20,670 nucleotides of DNA from Sphingomonadaceae bacterium (GCA_009923795.1 RFSU01000017.1:1-20670), one strand, 5' to 3'. Positions 6,244 through 14,930 are shown, counted from the first letter of the stretch. The notes: a model not told the origin generated them from the sequence alone. Made by a program: numbers and translations.

Positions 6244-8541
6244 ATGACTGGGGGATCGAAAATTGTCGGCATCAGGCCCGACCAAGACGCCACTGGCTCT
6301 TCCAAGAGCCGGTCAAAGCCGATGCGCGACTTGGATATGGCGCCAGAAGAGCTTGATGAGACGTCGCTGACGCTCGGCAGAATCGTTTATCGTGCGCTTG
6401 CAATGCTGAGCATCTTGGCGGCTCTGGCGTGGATCTTCGCATCGAGTCTAGACTTTGCGCAGACACTGAACGGCGACGTCCCGACGCTGACAGAGATAAC
6501 TGATTTTATCACACGGCTGTGCACACCATTGGCGTTGCTTGGGATATTCTGGCTGCTTGCCTTGCGCTCCAGCCGGTCGGAGGCGGCCCGATTCGCGGTG
6601 ACGATCGATCAGCTGCGTAAAGAAGAAATGCGCCTTGGCCTGACGCTTGCCGATATGGCCCGCCGGCTGGACGCCAATCGCGCCAGCCTTGCCGAACAAA
6701 GCCATAGCCTTGCGGCCTTGGGCCATGAGACCTCCGATCGTCTGTCAGACGTATCTGCCTCTCTTCAAGGCCAGCTGGACGCGATCAACCGCCATGCTGC
6801 GACGCTGGAAACGCGGACATCCGTTGCAAAGTCTGACATGAACAGCCTGTTGGCCGATATGCCGCGCGCCCATGCGGAAATTCATCGTCTGGCTGAGCAA
6901 CTCGACAGCACGGGGCAAAATTCCATGTCGGCGGCCAATGAGCTGTCCGCGCAATTGGCCATTCTCGCAGAACGTGGCCGCAACGCCGATGAAATTGCAT
7001 CGCGTGCAGCGCAACGCCTGTCTGAACGCGTCGCCAATTTGGACGATATGACGCGCATCGCTGCGGCCCGCATCGAGGAAGCCTCCTCAACGGCGATCCA
7101 TGCCGTGGATACGACGCTGGGCCGGGCAACCGACGCGCTGACATCCGCTCGCAAGGATATGCAGGCACAGGGCGAAGAAATGGTCGCCCTGATTGAGCAG
7201 GGGCATCAGACGATGACATCGTCTGGGGAGCAATCGGCCGCTGCTATGACGGAACGTCTTGCTGTTATTGGTGCTCGGCTTGACGACATTGGCCGGATCC
7301 TGTCCGCTCAGGATGAAGCGAGCCAGACGGTCCTTGCGCGCATCCACGCGGACATTGCGTCGCTGGAAACTGAGTTTGACGGGTTGACCTCTCATTCAGA
7401 AACGCGTGCAGTACAGACAACGGCCATAATTCAGGCCTTGCGCGCCGAAGCCGAACGGCTGGGTGGCACGCTTGATCAGGGCGGCAAGGTCGCAGAGGCA
7501 CTTATCTCTCAAGCGGAAACGTTGCTCATCGCGCTCGACGCATCCGTTCGGGAAATTGATGAGACATTGCCGCTGGCCCATAAACGCTTGGTCGCCACCG
7601 CACAGGCCAGCAAGGAAAAGGCGCGCGAAACGCTGCCCGAAATTAATGCGCTGGAAACTGCCTCTCTGGCCGCGCTTGACCGGCTACGGGATGCAGAAAC
7701 GCTTGTCACCGAACAGCGCGACCTGATTGATCGTCTGGTTGAAAAGGCAGGAGCCACCCTGCACGAAAGCCGGGCAACGGCAGAAGCCCTGACCCGCGAA
7801 ATTGAAGCGGCGGAAGAACAAGCAAAGTCCCTCACCGAGACTGCCGCACCGCAGCTCATTGATGCCCTGCTGCGCATTAAAGACACGGCCAATCAGGCGG
7901 CAGAACATGCCCGCACGGCGTTGGACAATGTTGTGCCCGAAGCCTCTGCCAAGCTTGCAGAACAGGCCCGCGAGGCTCTGGAAGCCACCCTGTCTGTCCC
8001 GGTGGAAGAACAAATGGCCCTCATCGCCCGTCGCGCGGAAGAGGCGATTGCCGCCGCCCGCGCCGCCACCCAGCAACTCACCGAGGACATTGCCGCGATT
8101 ACAGCCGCCAGCCTTGGCCTAGAAAGCCGGATTGACGAGGCGAAGGATGAGGCCGTTCGCGGCGATAGCGCGCAATTTGCCCGCCGCATGGCCCGCCTCA
8201 TCGACGCGATGGACAGCAGCGCGCTCAGCGTCACTAAAATCCTGTCTGCCGACGTTTCTAGCAAGGCATGGGCCGCCTATGTGCGCGGCGAAACGGGCCT
8301 CTTCACCCGGCACGCCGTGCGGCTCCTCAACAGCAGCGAAGCGCGCGAAGTCCGCCGCCTTTATGCCGATGATGATGAGTTCCGCGAACAGGTGAACCTG
8401 TATGTCCGCGACTTTGAGATTATGTTGCGCAATATGATCTCAACCCGCGATGCAGACGCGCTGAGCGTGACGCTGATTTCATCGGATGCGGGCAAGCTCT
8501 ATGTTGCGCTCGCACAAGCCATTGAGCGGCTACGCGGCTAA
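6244..8541 (+). CDS. Membrane-anchored long coiled-coil protein, TipN-like architecture
   Basis: The 765-residue protein has a polar N-terminus and two membrane segments (about residues 47-68 and 89-108). Residues 118-640 form an almost unbroken helical region rich in Ala, Glu, Leu, Arg and Gln, read as coiled coil. A compact C-terminal region (about 645-765) is not coiled coil and contains RRLYADDDEFREQVNLYV. The layout (two N-terminal membrane helices plus a large cytoplasmic coiled coil) matches TipN, the new-pole marker of Caulobacter, which guides division and polarity. That link rests on architecture only; other options are a structural membrane scaffold or a chemoreceptor-like protein lacking a signalling hairpin. 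The start is uncertain: the ATG at 6244 has a poor ribosome site, and an ATG at 6322 (residue 27) keeps both membrane segments. The gene diverges from the 6083 gene and converges on the DUF1467 gene with a 13-base gap. Confidence 0.75.
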   Translation: MTGGSKIVGIRPDQDATGSSKSRSKPMRDLDMAPEELDETSLTLGRIVYRALAMLSILAALAWIFASSLDFAQTLNGDVPTLTEITDFITRLCTPLALLGIFWLLALRSSRSEAARFAVTIDQLRKEEMRLGLTLADMARRLDANRASLAEQSHSLAALGHETSDRLSDVSASLQGQLDAINRHAATLETRTSVAKSDMNSLLADMPRAHAEIHRLAEQLDSTGQNSMSAANELSAQLAILAERGRNADEIASRAAQRLSERVANLDDMTRIAAARIEEASSTAIHAVDTTLGRATDALTSARKDMQAQGEEMVALIEQGHQTMTSSGEQSAAAMTERLAVIGARLDDIGRILSAQDEASQTVLARIHADIASLETEFDGLTSHSETRAVQTTAIIQALRAEAERLGGTLDQGGKVAEALISQAETLLIALDASVREIDETLPLAHKRLVATAQASKEKARETLPEINALETASLAALDRLRDAETLVTEQRDLIDRLVEKAGATLHESRATAEALTREIEAAEEQAKSLTETAAPQLIDALLRIKDTANQAAEHARTALDNVVPEASAKLAEQAREALEATLSVPVEEQMALIARRAEEAIAAARAATQQLTEDIAAITAASLGLESRIDEAKDEAVRGDSAQFARRMARLIDAMDSSALSVTKILSADVSSKAWAAYVRGETGLFTRHAVRLLNSSEAREVRRLYADDDEFREQVNLYVRDFEIMLRNMISTRDADALSVTLISSDAGKLYVALAQAIERLRG
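6292..6313 (+). repeat. Tight inverted repeat near the 5' end of the coiled-coil gene
   Basis: ACTGGCTCTT and AAGAGCCGGT form a 10-pair stem with one G-U pair and a 2-base loop (in practice slightly larger). It ends 8 bases before the alternative ATG at 6322. If translation starts there, the stem lies in the leader and would bury the only purine-rich stretch nearby. Confidence 0.4.
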
Positions 8542-8554
8542 CCCCAAGCTGAAT

Positions 8555-8815
8555 TTAGCGTGTGAAGTCTAGCAATTCTGGCGTGATCCATTGGTTCACA
8601 TAATTAAGATAATATAGCCCGAACAACAGGATTGAGACGCCCGTCGTCCATAGGACGATCCGCTTCGGGCGGAATTCATGCGGCGCGCTTTCCGCCTGTC
8701 CGGGAACAAGGTCTTTGCCCTCTTCCTCAGATGTGCGGACATGGAAGGGCATAACCAAAAAGGCGCTCATCACCCAGAACAGCAGGTAAATGGCGAGAAT
8801 TGAGGTCCATTTCAT
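8555..8815 (-). CDS. DUF1467 family small membrane protein
   Basis: The 86-residue protein has two membrane segments (about residues 4-23 and 52-71). A short polar loop between them contains PFHVRTSEEEGKDLVPGQ and SAP, which matches the pattern of the DUF1467 family of alphaproteobacteria. The biochemical role is unknown. It starts 5 bases after the rnj stop, with an AGGGA ribosome site inside the end of rnj, so it is the last gene of the nuo-birA-coaX-rnj unit. No intrinsic terminator is visible in the 13-base gap before the convergent gene. Confidence 0.85.
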   Translation of the reverse strand: MKWTSILAIYLLFWVMSAFLVMPFHVRTSEEEGKDLVPGQAESAPHEFRPKRIVLWTTGVSILLFGLYYLNYVNQWITPELLDFTR

Positions 8816-8820
8816 GACGA

Positions 8821-10464
8821 TTATCCCTGCCTAATCAAAAGCACTTCGACAATGGGCTTCTTGCCCGTCCACTCCGTCGCCGTTCGGCGCACGGCCAGAC
8901 GGATCGATTCGCGCAGCTTGGCTTCATCACGCTCTTTTGAGGCAGCCGCCTTTCCGGCTGCTGCACAAGCCGCATCCAAAAACTCCACGCGGTCTTCCTC
9001 AACGGGAATACCCATGAACCGGCAGGATGGCGTGCCAAAGACACGCCCGGCATTATCAAGGGCAACCGCAACAGAAATAACGCCATGCAACGCCAGCTTG
9101 CGCCGCTCCGTTATCGTCGCGCCATCGGCGGGCAGAATAACATCGCCATCAAGAATGAGACGCCCGGTGCGTTCCTTGCCAATAATTTCAGGGCCGTTGG
9201 GGGCCAAGCGCACAACATCGCCATTGGACTGCACAATCGCCTGCGGGATGCCCTGAGACAGGCCAAAACGGGCTTGTTCCGCCATATGCCGGCGCTCACC
9301 ATGCACGGGCAGAAGAATTTGCGGCCGCACCCAACCATAGAGGGCTGCCAGCTCTGGCCGACCCGGATGGCCGGACACATGCACATGCCCCTGCTTTTCC
9401 GTGACCATATGAATATTACGGTGCGCCAGCTGGTTCATGACCTTGCCAATCGCCACTTCATTGCCGGGAATCTGCTTGGACGAGAAGATAACCGTATCCC
9501 CCTCGGTCAGCTTAATTGGGTGCGAGCCTTCGGCAATACGCCCCAGCGCGGCGCGGGATTCCCCCTGCCCGCCTGTGGCAATGACCAAAACCTCATTGCG
9601 CCGATATTGGTCAAGCGTGTTCATATCGACCATGTCGGGCAGGTTCTTCAGATAGCCTGTCGCCTGCGCGACCGACAAAATCCGGTTGAGCGAACGGCCC
9701 GCCACGCACAGCTTACGCCCCGCTTTGCGCGCGACATTGGCCAGAGTCTGTAATCGGGCGGCATTTGACGCGAAGCTGGTGACAACCACCCGGCCCTTTG
9801 CTTCCTGAACATGGCGCAAAAGATCGGGATAGACGCTGCCCTCTGAACCACTTGGCTCTGAGTTAAAGACATTGGTAGAATCGCACACAAGCGCCAGCAC
9901 GCCGGCATCGCCAATTTCTTTCAGCCGCGCCTCTGTCGAAGGCGTGCCGATCACCGGCGTCTCATCCAGCTTCCAATCGCCCGTGTGGAAAATGCGGCCA
10001 TAGGGCGTTGTGATAACAACGGCGCTCATCTCTGGAATGGAATGGGCGAGTGGAACCAATTCACAGCCAAAGGGGCCGATGGTGCAGCTTCCCTCCATCG
10101 GCAAGATGCGCAGCTCCACCTCTTGGGACAGGCCTTCTTCTTCCAGCTTCCCCCGGATCAAACCCGCGGTGAACGGCGTTGCATAAAGCGGCACGCCAAG
10201 GTCTGCGGCCAGATAGGGGATGGCCCCAATATGGTCTTCATGACCATGGGTCAGCACGATGCCGAGCAAATCGGATTTGCGGGATTCAATAAATTCAAGA
10301 TCCGGCAGGACAATCTCTACCCCCGGATATTCATTGCCGCTGAAGGTGATGCCAAGATCGACCATCAGCCATTTTCCCTGGCAGCCATAGAGATTAACAT
10401 TCATGCCAATCTCATCCGACCCGCCTAGGGCGAGGAAGAGGAGTTCATTTTTTGGGTGAGTCAT
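8821..10464 (-). CDS. rnj: Ribonuclease J (metallo-beta-lactamase/beta-CASP nuclease)
   Basis: Cytoplasmic RNase with 5'-to-3' exonuclease and endonuclease activity, used in mRNA decay and rRNA maturation; alphaproteobacteria combine it with RNase E. The 547 residues are the normal length. The zinc motif HxHxDH is HGHEDH at residues 73-78, with further ligand candidates His141 and Asp163 (HTGDWK). The beta-CASP region contains VVTSFASNAARL (227-238), TGGQGE (297-302) and IFSSKQIPGNE (326-336). VSGHPGRPEL (363-372) and PVHGE (386-390) complete the active site. A C-terminal domain from about residue 460 is of the RNase J type. The ATG overlaps the coaX stop by 4 bases (ATGA), which suggests coupled translation. 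Identification is firm; substrates in this organism are not visible from sequence. Confidence 0.96.
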   Translation of the reverse strand: MTHPKNELLFLALGGSDEIGMNVNLYGCQGKWLMVDLGITFSGNEYPGVEIVLPDLEFIESRKSDLLGIVLTHGHEDHIGAIPYLAADLGVPLYATPFTAGLIRGKLEEEGLSQEVELRILPMEGSCTIGPFGCELVPLAHSIPEMSAVVITTPYGRIFHTGDWKLDETPVIGTPSTEARLKEIGDAGVLALVCDSTNVFNSEPSGSEGSVYPDLLRHVQEAKGRVVVTSFASNAARLQTLANVARKAGRKLCVAGRSLNRILSVAQATGYLKNLPDMVDMNTLDQYRRNEVLVIATGGQGESRAALGRIAEGSHPIKLTEGDTVIFSSKQIPGNEVAIGKVMNQLAHRNIHMVTEKQGHVHVSGHPGRPELAALYGWVRPQILLPVHGERRHMAEQARFGLSQGIPQAIVQSNGDVVRLAPNGPEIIGKERTGRLILDGDVILPADGATITERRKLALHGVISVAVALDNAGRVFGTPSCRFMGIPVEEDRVEFLDAACAAAGKAAASKERDEAKLRESIRLAVRRTATEWTGKKPIVEVLLIRQG

Positions 10465-11243
10465 ACCCTGCCATCGCGGCGCGCGTAGAGAAGCGCAAGT
10501 CCCCTGAGCGTTAAATCGCCATCAACGGCATCGAAAAGATGGGCATGTTGTTGAAACAAGACGGCAAGCCCGCCCGTTGCAACGACCGTGACGGTCTCTG
10601 CAATCTGCCGCTTCATACGGCTGATCAGCCCTTCAATCATCGCGACATAGCCCCAATAAACGCCAATTAGCATCTGGCTTTCGGTTGTGCGGCCAATCAC
10701 ATTGTCATCCGCCGGGGCCTCAATCGCAATGCGCGGCAGCTTCGCCGCCGCCGCCACAAGTGCATCAAGCGACAAGTTGATGCCCGGCGCAATAATCCCG
10801 CCGCGATACGCCCCTGTGGGCGTCACATGATCAAATGTCGTCGCCGTCCCAAAGCTGATGACGATCAGATTGCCCGAATGCGCGGCATGGGCGGCGGTGG
10901 CGTTGCAGGCCCGATCCGACCCCACATTTTGCGGTTCATCGACATCCAGCTCTAGCCCCCAAGAGACGGGGCCACGCCCGGCGACCAGCGCCTCTAAGCC
11001 GAAATATTTTGAAGAGAGCACCTGAAGATTATGCAGCGCGCGCGGCACAACCGTGGAAATGATAACGTCCGTGACATCCGCGCGATCTACGCCTTCTAGG
11101 TCGAGCAATTGCAGCAGCCAGACGGCATATTCATCGCCCGTTCGGCGGGAATCGGTTGCGATCCGCCAGCGGGCCTTGATTTCCAGCCCATCGAACAGCG
11201 CGAACTTAATGTTCGTATTGCCGGCATCAATTGCGAGCAGCAT
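10461..11243 (-). CDS. coaX: Type III pantothenate kinase
   Basis: Catalyses ATP-dependent phosphorylation of pantothenate, the first step of coenzyme A synthesis, in the cytoplasm. From the ATG at 11243 it has 260 residues and opens MLLAIDAGNTN, where Asp6 and the GNTN turn form the phosphate-binding motif of the ASKHA fold. The likely catalytic base is Asp110 in VGSDR. The second phosphate motif is SFGTATTFD (130-138), where many family members have Asp instead of Ser130. GGIIAPG follows. A GTG at 11252 would add three residues, but AAGGG 8 bases before 11243 favours the ATG. The gene lies 17 bases after birA and overlaps rnj by 4 bases. Type III kinases are known to be insensitive to CoA feedback. 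Confidence 0.95.
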   Translation of the reverse strand: MLLAIDAGNTNIKFALFDGLEIKARWRIATDSRRTGDEYAVWLLQLLDLEGVDRADVTDVIISTVVPRALHNLQVLSSKYFGLEALVAGRGPVSWGLELDVDEPQNVGSDRACNATAAHAAHSGNLIVISFGTATTFDHVTPTGAYRGGIIAPGINLSLDALVAAAAKLPRIAIEAPADDNVIGRTTESQMLIGVYWGYVAMIEGLISRMKRQIAETVTVVATGGLAVLFQQHAHLFDAVDGDLTLRGLALLYARRDGRV

Positions 11244-11260
11244 TTGCCTCACCCTTTTCC

Positions 11261-11974
11261 CTAAATCAAAAACACATCGCCCGCATGAATGGCACGGACT
11301 GCGCCATCCGCCAAGCGCAGCTGCAACGCCCCCTGTACGTCAAGGCCATCGAACACGCCTTCAATGCTCTGTCCATCGGGCAGATGAACAGACAGCGGCG
11401 TCCCCTTGGCATGGGCCTGGGCCTGCCAAGCCGCCAATATGTCCGGCAACCCTCCCGCGCGCCAAAGACCCAGCCAATGGGAAAAGCTAAGGGCGAGTAT
11501 GGGTTGAAACTCCTGCGGGGTTGGCGGTGAAGCGCCCAATGCGGACAGGCTCGTCACGGGCCGACCCAGCCCTTGCGGATGAAAGGCAAGATTAATCCCC
11601 ATGCCGATGATCACGGCATCGTCGCGGCGTTCCAGCAAAATGCCCGAAATCTTAGCCCCGCCGGATAGGATGTCATTGGGCCATTTGATCAGCAGATCGA
11701 GCTGTGGGGCGACCTCTTTAAGGGCATCATAAACGGCAAGCGCAGCCACAAAGGCCAGCGTGGGCGGCAGAGGATCTTCGGGACGCAGCCGCACCAAAAT
11801 GCTGCCATAGAAGTTACCAATTGGAGACTGCCAGTCCCGGCCCATGCGGCCTTTGCCCGCATTTTGCCGATCCGCCCGCAGCCACAGCCCATCTGGCGCG
11901 CCCTGTGTCGCGAGATTGAGGAGATCGGCATTGGTCGATCCCGTCTCCTCAACCGAGCGGAAGAGATCGATCAG
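11261..11974 (-). CDS. birA: Biotin--[acetyl-CoA-carboxylase] ligase, catalytic-only (group I), apparent CTG start
   Basis: Activates biotin as biotinyl-AMP and attaches it to biotin carboxyl carrier proteins. Motifs in order, numbered from the CTG at 11974: ETGSTN at 10-15, GKGRMGRDW at 40-48 (biotin/AMP loop, with Arg43 matching E. coli Arg118), KWPND at 97-101 and KISGILLE at 108-115, then the small C-terminal domain. There is no N-terminal helix-turn-helix, so it should not act as a repressor. The first ATG in frame (11845) is residue 44 and would delete the substrate-binding motifs. Upstream there is no ATG, GTG or TTG in frame before sequence inside nuoN. The CTG overlaps the nuoN TGA (CTGA), as ATGA does at other junctions of this operon, and AAAGG lies 7 bases before it. 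The result is 237 residues. An ATC directly after the CTG is a weaker alternative. Confidence 0.88.
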   Translation of the reverse strand: MIDLFRSVEETGSTNADLLNLATQGAPDGLWLRADRQNAGKGRMGRDWQSPIGNFYGSILVRLRPEDPLPPTLAFVAALAVYDALKEVAPQLDLLIKWPNDILSGGAKISGILLERRDDAVIIGMGINLAFHPQGLGRPVTSLSALGASPPTPQEFQPILALSFSHWLGLWRAGGLPDILAAWQAQAHAKGTPLSVHLPDGQSIEGVFDGLDVQGALQLRLADGAVRAIHAGDVFLI

Positions 11975-13398
11975 AACAGCGCCTTTGCAGCGACAGCGGT
12001 TGCCGCACCCAGCATTGGGATGGCGAGATAACCAATGGGTGAGACCGCCACCGCTGTCAGGGCAATAACGCCGCTTTCCACATAGCTGGTGACGGGGTGA
12101 TAGGCCTCGGCTGGCTCATCAAAATACATGATTTTGACGATCTTCAGATAATAGAACGCCCCGATGGTCGATGCGGCAATACCGATAGCGGCAAGGGGCA
12201 TCAGCCCGGCAGCGACGGCCGCATCAAACACCACGAACTTTGCCCAAAAGCCAAGCAGCGGCGGAATACCGGCCAGCGAGAACATGAAGATCGCAAAGGC
12301 AGCGGCCAGCGCCGGTTGACGACGGGAGAGGCCCGACAGGCTCTGAATATCCTCGACATGGACGCCATCGGCCGTCCGCATCTGGAGAACGCAGGCAAAG
12401 CTGCCCAGCGTCATCAGAACATAAATGACCATATAGGTCAGCGTGGCCGCAACGCCTGCCTCTGTGCCTGCGGCCAAGCCGACGAGCACAAAGCCAACAT
12501 TGTTGATCGACGAATAGGCGAGCAGCCTTTTGATGTTCGTCTGCCCAATTGCGCCCACCGCACCCAAGATGATGGAGGCCAAAGAGGTGAAGATCAGGAT
12601 CTGCTGCCAGCTTTCAACCGCACTTCCCATCGCTTCGATGCTGACCCGCACCAAAAGAGCGACAGCCGCGACTTTGGGCGCAGTGCCGAAATAGGCGGTG
12701 ACGGGCGTCGGTGCGCCTTCATAGACATCGGGCGTCCACATATGGAACGGCACAGCGGCAATTTTGAAGGACAGGCCCGCCAGCACGAAGACGATGCCGA
12801 ACAATTCGCCCATATTGACGCCATCGGCCAAGCCTTTTGCAACGCCGTGATAATCAATCGTTCCGGAAAAACCGTAGAGCAGCGAAATGCCATAGAGCAG
12901 GATGCCAGAGGCAAGCGCGCCCAGCACAAAATATTTAAGCCCGGCTTCGGCGGACCGTGCATCCTTGCGCATGAAGCTGGCCAGCACATAAGCGGCCAAG
13001 CTCTGCATTTCCAAACCGACATAGAGCGTCAGCAAATTGGATGCTGATACCATCATCCCCATGCCGATTGTCGCCAGCAGAATCAGGACGGAATATTCCG
13101 CACGAAGCCGCTCTTCAGCCGCGAAAAACCGGGTCGACAGCAAGATGGAAACACCGGCGGCCAGATAGATGAGGGGCTTGGTAAAGTTGGAAAAGGCGTC
13201 CGCGGTATACAGGCCGTCAAACCCAACACCTTCCCGGCCAAGAACCAAGGTCGCGCCAATCAGGGCAGCAATCGCCCCTGCATTGATGAGCCGGGTCGCG
13301 CGGTCACCTGCAAATGCTGCCACCAGCATCAAAATCAAAGCCGCCCCGGTCAACACCAGTTCCGGCAAGGTGAGCATGAGAGAGTCGATAATAGACAT
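11971..13398 (-). CDS. nuoN: NADH-quinone oxidoreductase subunit N
   Basis: Antiporter-like membrane subunit of complex I that takes part in proton pumping. The 475 residues are almost entirely membrane helices. Conserved features are Glu130 in LYVGLEMQSLAAYV, Lys212 in SFKIAAVPFHMWTPDVYEG, and TPVTAYFGTAPKVA with Lys242 (231-244). The ATG shares one base with the nuoM stop (TAATG), and the stop overlaps the proposed birA CTG. This is the last nuo gene; cofactor and RNase genes follow in the same unit. Confidence 0.97.
   Translation of the reverse strand: MSIIDSLMLTLPELVLTGAALILMLVAAFAGDRATRLINAGAIAALIGATLVLGREGVGFDGLYTADAFSNFTKPLIYLAAGVSILLSTRFFAAEERLRAEYSVLILLATIGMGMMVSASNLLTLYVGLEMQSLAAYVLASFMRKDARSAEAGLKYFVLGALASGILLYGISLLYGFSGTIDYHGVAKGLADGVNMGELFGIVFVLAGLSFKIAAVPFHMWTPDVYEGAPTPVTAYFGTAPKVAAVALLVRVSIEAMGSAVESWQQILIFTSLASIILGAVGAIGQTNIKRLLAYSSINNVGFVLVGLAAGTEAGVAATLTYMVIYVLMTLGSFACVLQMRTADGVHVEDIQSLSGLSRRQPALAAAFAIFMFSLAGIPPLLGFWAKFVVFDAAVAAGLMPLAAIGIAASTIGAFYYLKIVKIMYFDEPAEAYHPVTSYVESGVIALTAVAVSPIGYLAIPMLGAATAVAAKALF
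11982..11986 (-). promoter_or_regulatory. Shine-Dalgarno site for the non-standard birA start
   Basis: AAAGG on the minus strand, inside the last codons of nuoN, is 7 bases before the CTG at 11974-11972. It supports initiation at that CTG. Confidence 0.45.
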
Positions 13399-14930
13399 TA
13401 GTGCGCCTCCCCATGCGCGGCTTCGTGATGGGCATCAGCCTTTGGGCTGCCCTTTTTCAATTGCGCATCCCCGGCAGGTGCCGCGCTTTCGAGCCGCACC
13501 AAAAGGCTGGTCACGTCATTGCGCATCGGGGCCAAGAAACTTTCGGGATAGACACCCATCCACAAGGTCGCGGCCGCAATGGGGGCCAAGGTCAGCCATT
13601 CGCGTGCCGATATGTCACGCATCGCCGCTGTATCTTCGCCTGCTGGCGCGCCAAAGGCGACCCGACGATAGAGGTAAAGCATATAGGCCGCGCCCAAGAT
13701 GATGCCCGTGGTCGCGACGGCGGCGACCCAGCTATTCGCTTCATAGGCGCCGACCAGCGCCAGAAACTCTCCAACAAAGTTCGCCAGACCCGGCAAGCCG
13801 ACACTCGCCATCGTGAAGAACAGGAAGAAGAGCGCATAATAGGGCATGTTGTTGGAGAGGCCGCCATAGCGCGCAATCTCGCGCGCATGGAGCCGATCGT
13901 AGATGACGCCGACACAGAGGAACAAGGCGCCAGAGACAAGTCCGTGCGCCAGCATGACCATCAATGCACCTTCAATGCCCTGCCGGTTAAAGGCGAACAG
14001 CCCGATGGTGACAAAGGCCATGTGCGCGACCGAAGAATAGGCAATGAGCTTCTTCATATCCTGCTGCACCAGCGCGACGAGCGAGGTGTAGACCACAGCG
14101 ACCATCGACATACCAAAGACCAGCCAGACCAGCCCAGCCGAGGCTTCGGGGAACATGGGGAGCGAGAAGCGGATAAAGCCATAGCCCCCCATTTTCAGCA
14201 GCACGCCCGCCAGAATGACCGAGCCTGCGGTTGGGGCCTGAACGTGCGCATCGGGCAGCCATGTGTGGACGGGCCACATCGGCACCTTCACCGCGAAAGA
14301 CGCGAAAAAGGCCAGGAACAGCCAAGTCTGCGCCTCTACGGGGAAGTTATACTGCATCAACGACGGAATATCGGTGGTGCCCGCTTCGCGCGACATCCAC
14401 AGCATCGCAACCAGCATCAGCAAGGAGCCGAACAGCGTATAAAGAAAGAACTTATAGCTCGCCTTGATCCGGTCTGCCCCGCCCCAAATCCCGATGATGA
14501 GATACATGGGGATCAGGCCGGCTTCGAAGAAGATGTAGAACAGGAACATGTCCTGCGCTGAAAAGACGCCGATCATCAGCGCCTCCATCAGCAGGAAGGC
14601 TGCCATATATTCAGGCACGCGCTTTTCAATCGATGTCCAGCTGGCAAGGATGCAGATCGGCATCAGGAAGACCGACAGCACGATCAGCATCAAAGCGATG
14701 CCATCAATGCCCAAGGCCCAAGAGAAACGCCCAAAAATCGGGGCATTCTCAACAAACTGCCACTGCGGGCCGCCCACGTCAAAGCCGTGCCACAGCGCAA
14801 CACCAAGGCCAAAGAGCCCCAAAGTCGTGCCAAGCGCCGCCCAGCGCGCGGCCTGCGCAGTGAGGAACAGCGTCAAGATGGCCGCTGCGATGGGCAGCAG
14901 GATCATGATCGAGAGAATGGGATAGCTCAT
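13398..14930 (-). CDS. nuoM: NADH-quinone oxidoreductase subunit M
   Basis: Antiporter-like membrane subunit of complex I. From the ATG at 14930 it has 510 residues. The key charged residue is Glu136 in YIFFEAGLIPMYL, and VPMWPVHTWLPDAHVQAP marks the conserved broken-helix region. A start at 14945 would add five residues (MGDDA), but the ATG at 14930 overlaps the nuoL stop as ATGA, the arrangement seen at most junctions here. The C-terminus carries a short soluble tail with His at 501, 502, 506 and 510, which is not part of the pump core. Confidence 0.97.
   Translation of the reverse strand: MSYPILSIMILLPIAAAILTLFLTAQAARWAALGTTLGLFGLGVALWHGFDVGGPQWQFVENAPIFGRFSWALGIDGIALMLIVLSVFLMPICILASWTSIEKRVPEYMAAFLLMEALMIGVFSAQDMFLFYIFFEAGLIPMYLIIGIWGGADRIKASYKFFLYTLFGSLLMLVAMLWMSREAGTTDIPSLMQYNFPVEAQTWLFLAFFASFAVKVPMWPVHTWLPDAHVQAPTAGSVILAGVLLKMGGYGFIRFSLPMFPEASAGLVWLVFGMSMVAVVYTSLVALVQQDMKKLIAYSSVAHMAFVTIGLFAFNRQGIEGALMVMLAHGLVSGALFLCVGVIYDRLHAREIARYGGLSNNMPYYALFFLFFTMASVGLPGLANFVGEFLALVGAYEANSWVAAVATTGIILGAAYMLYLYRRVAFGAPAGEDTAAMRDISAREWLTLAPIAAATLWMGVYPESFLAPMRNDVTSLLVRLESAAPAGDAQLKKGSPKADAHHEAAHGEAH

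Noticed and set aside
12097..13047. 316-codon open frame on the plus strand
   Set aside because: Exactly antisense to nuoN, whose protein is fully conserved. The frame product is rich in His, Arg, Gln and Asp with no recognisable domain, typical of a shadow frame in GC-rich DNA.
13401..14561. 386-codon open frame on the plus strand
   Set aside because: Antisense to nuoM; its highly charged composition mirrors the hydrophobic codons of the membrane protein and it has no family features.
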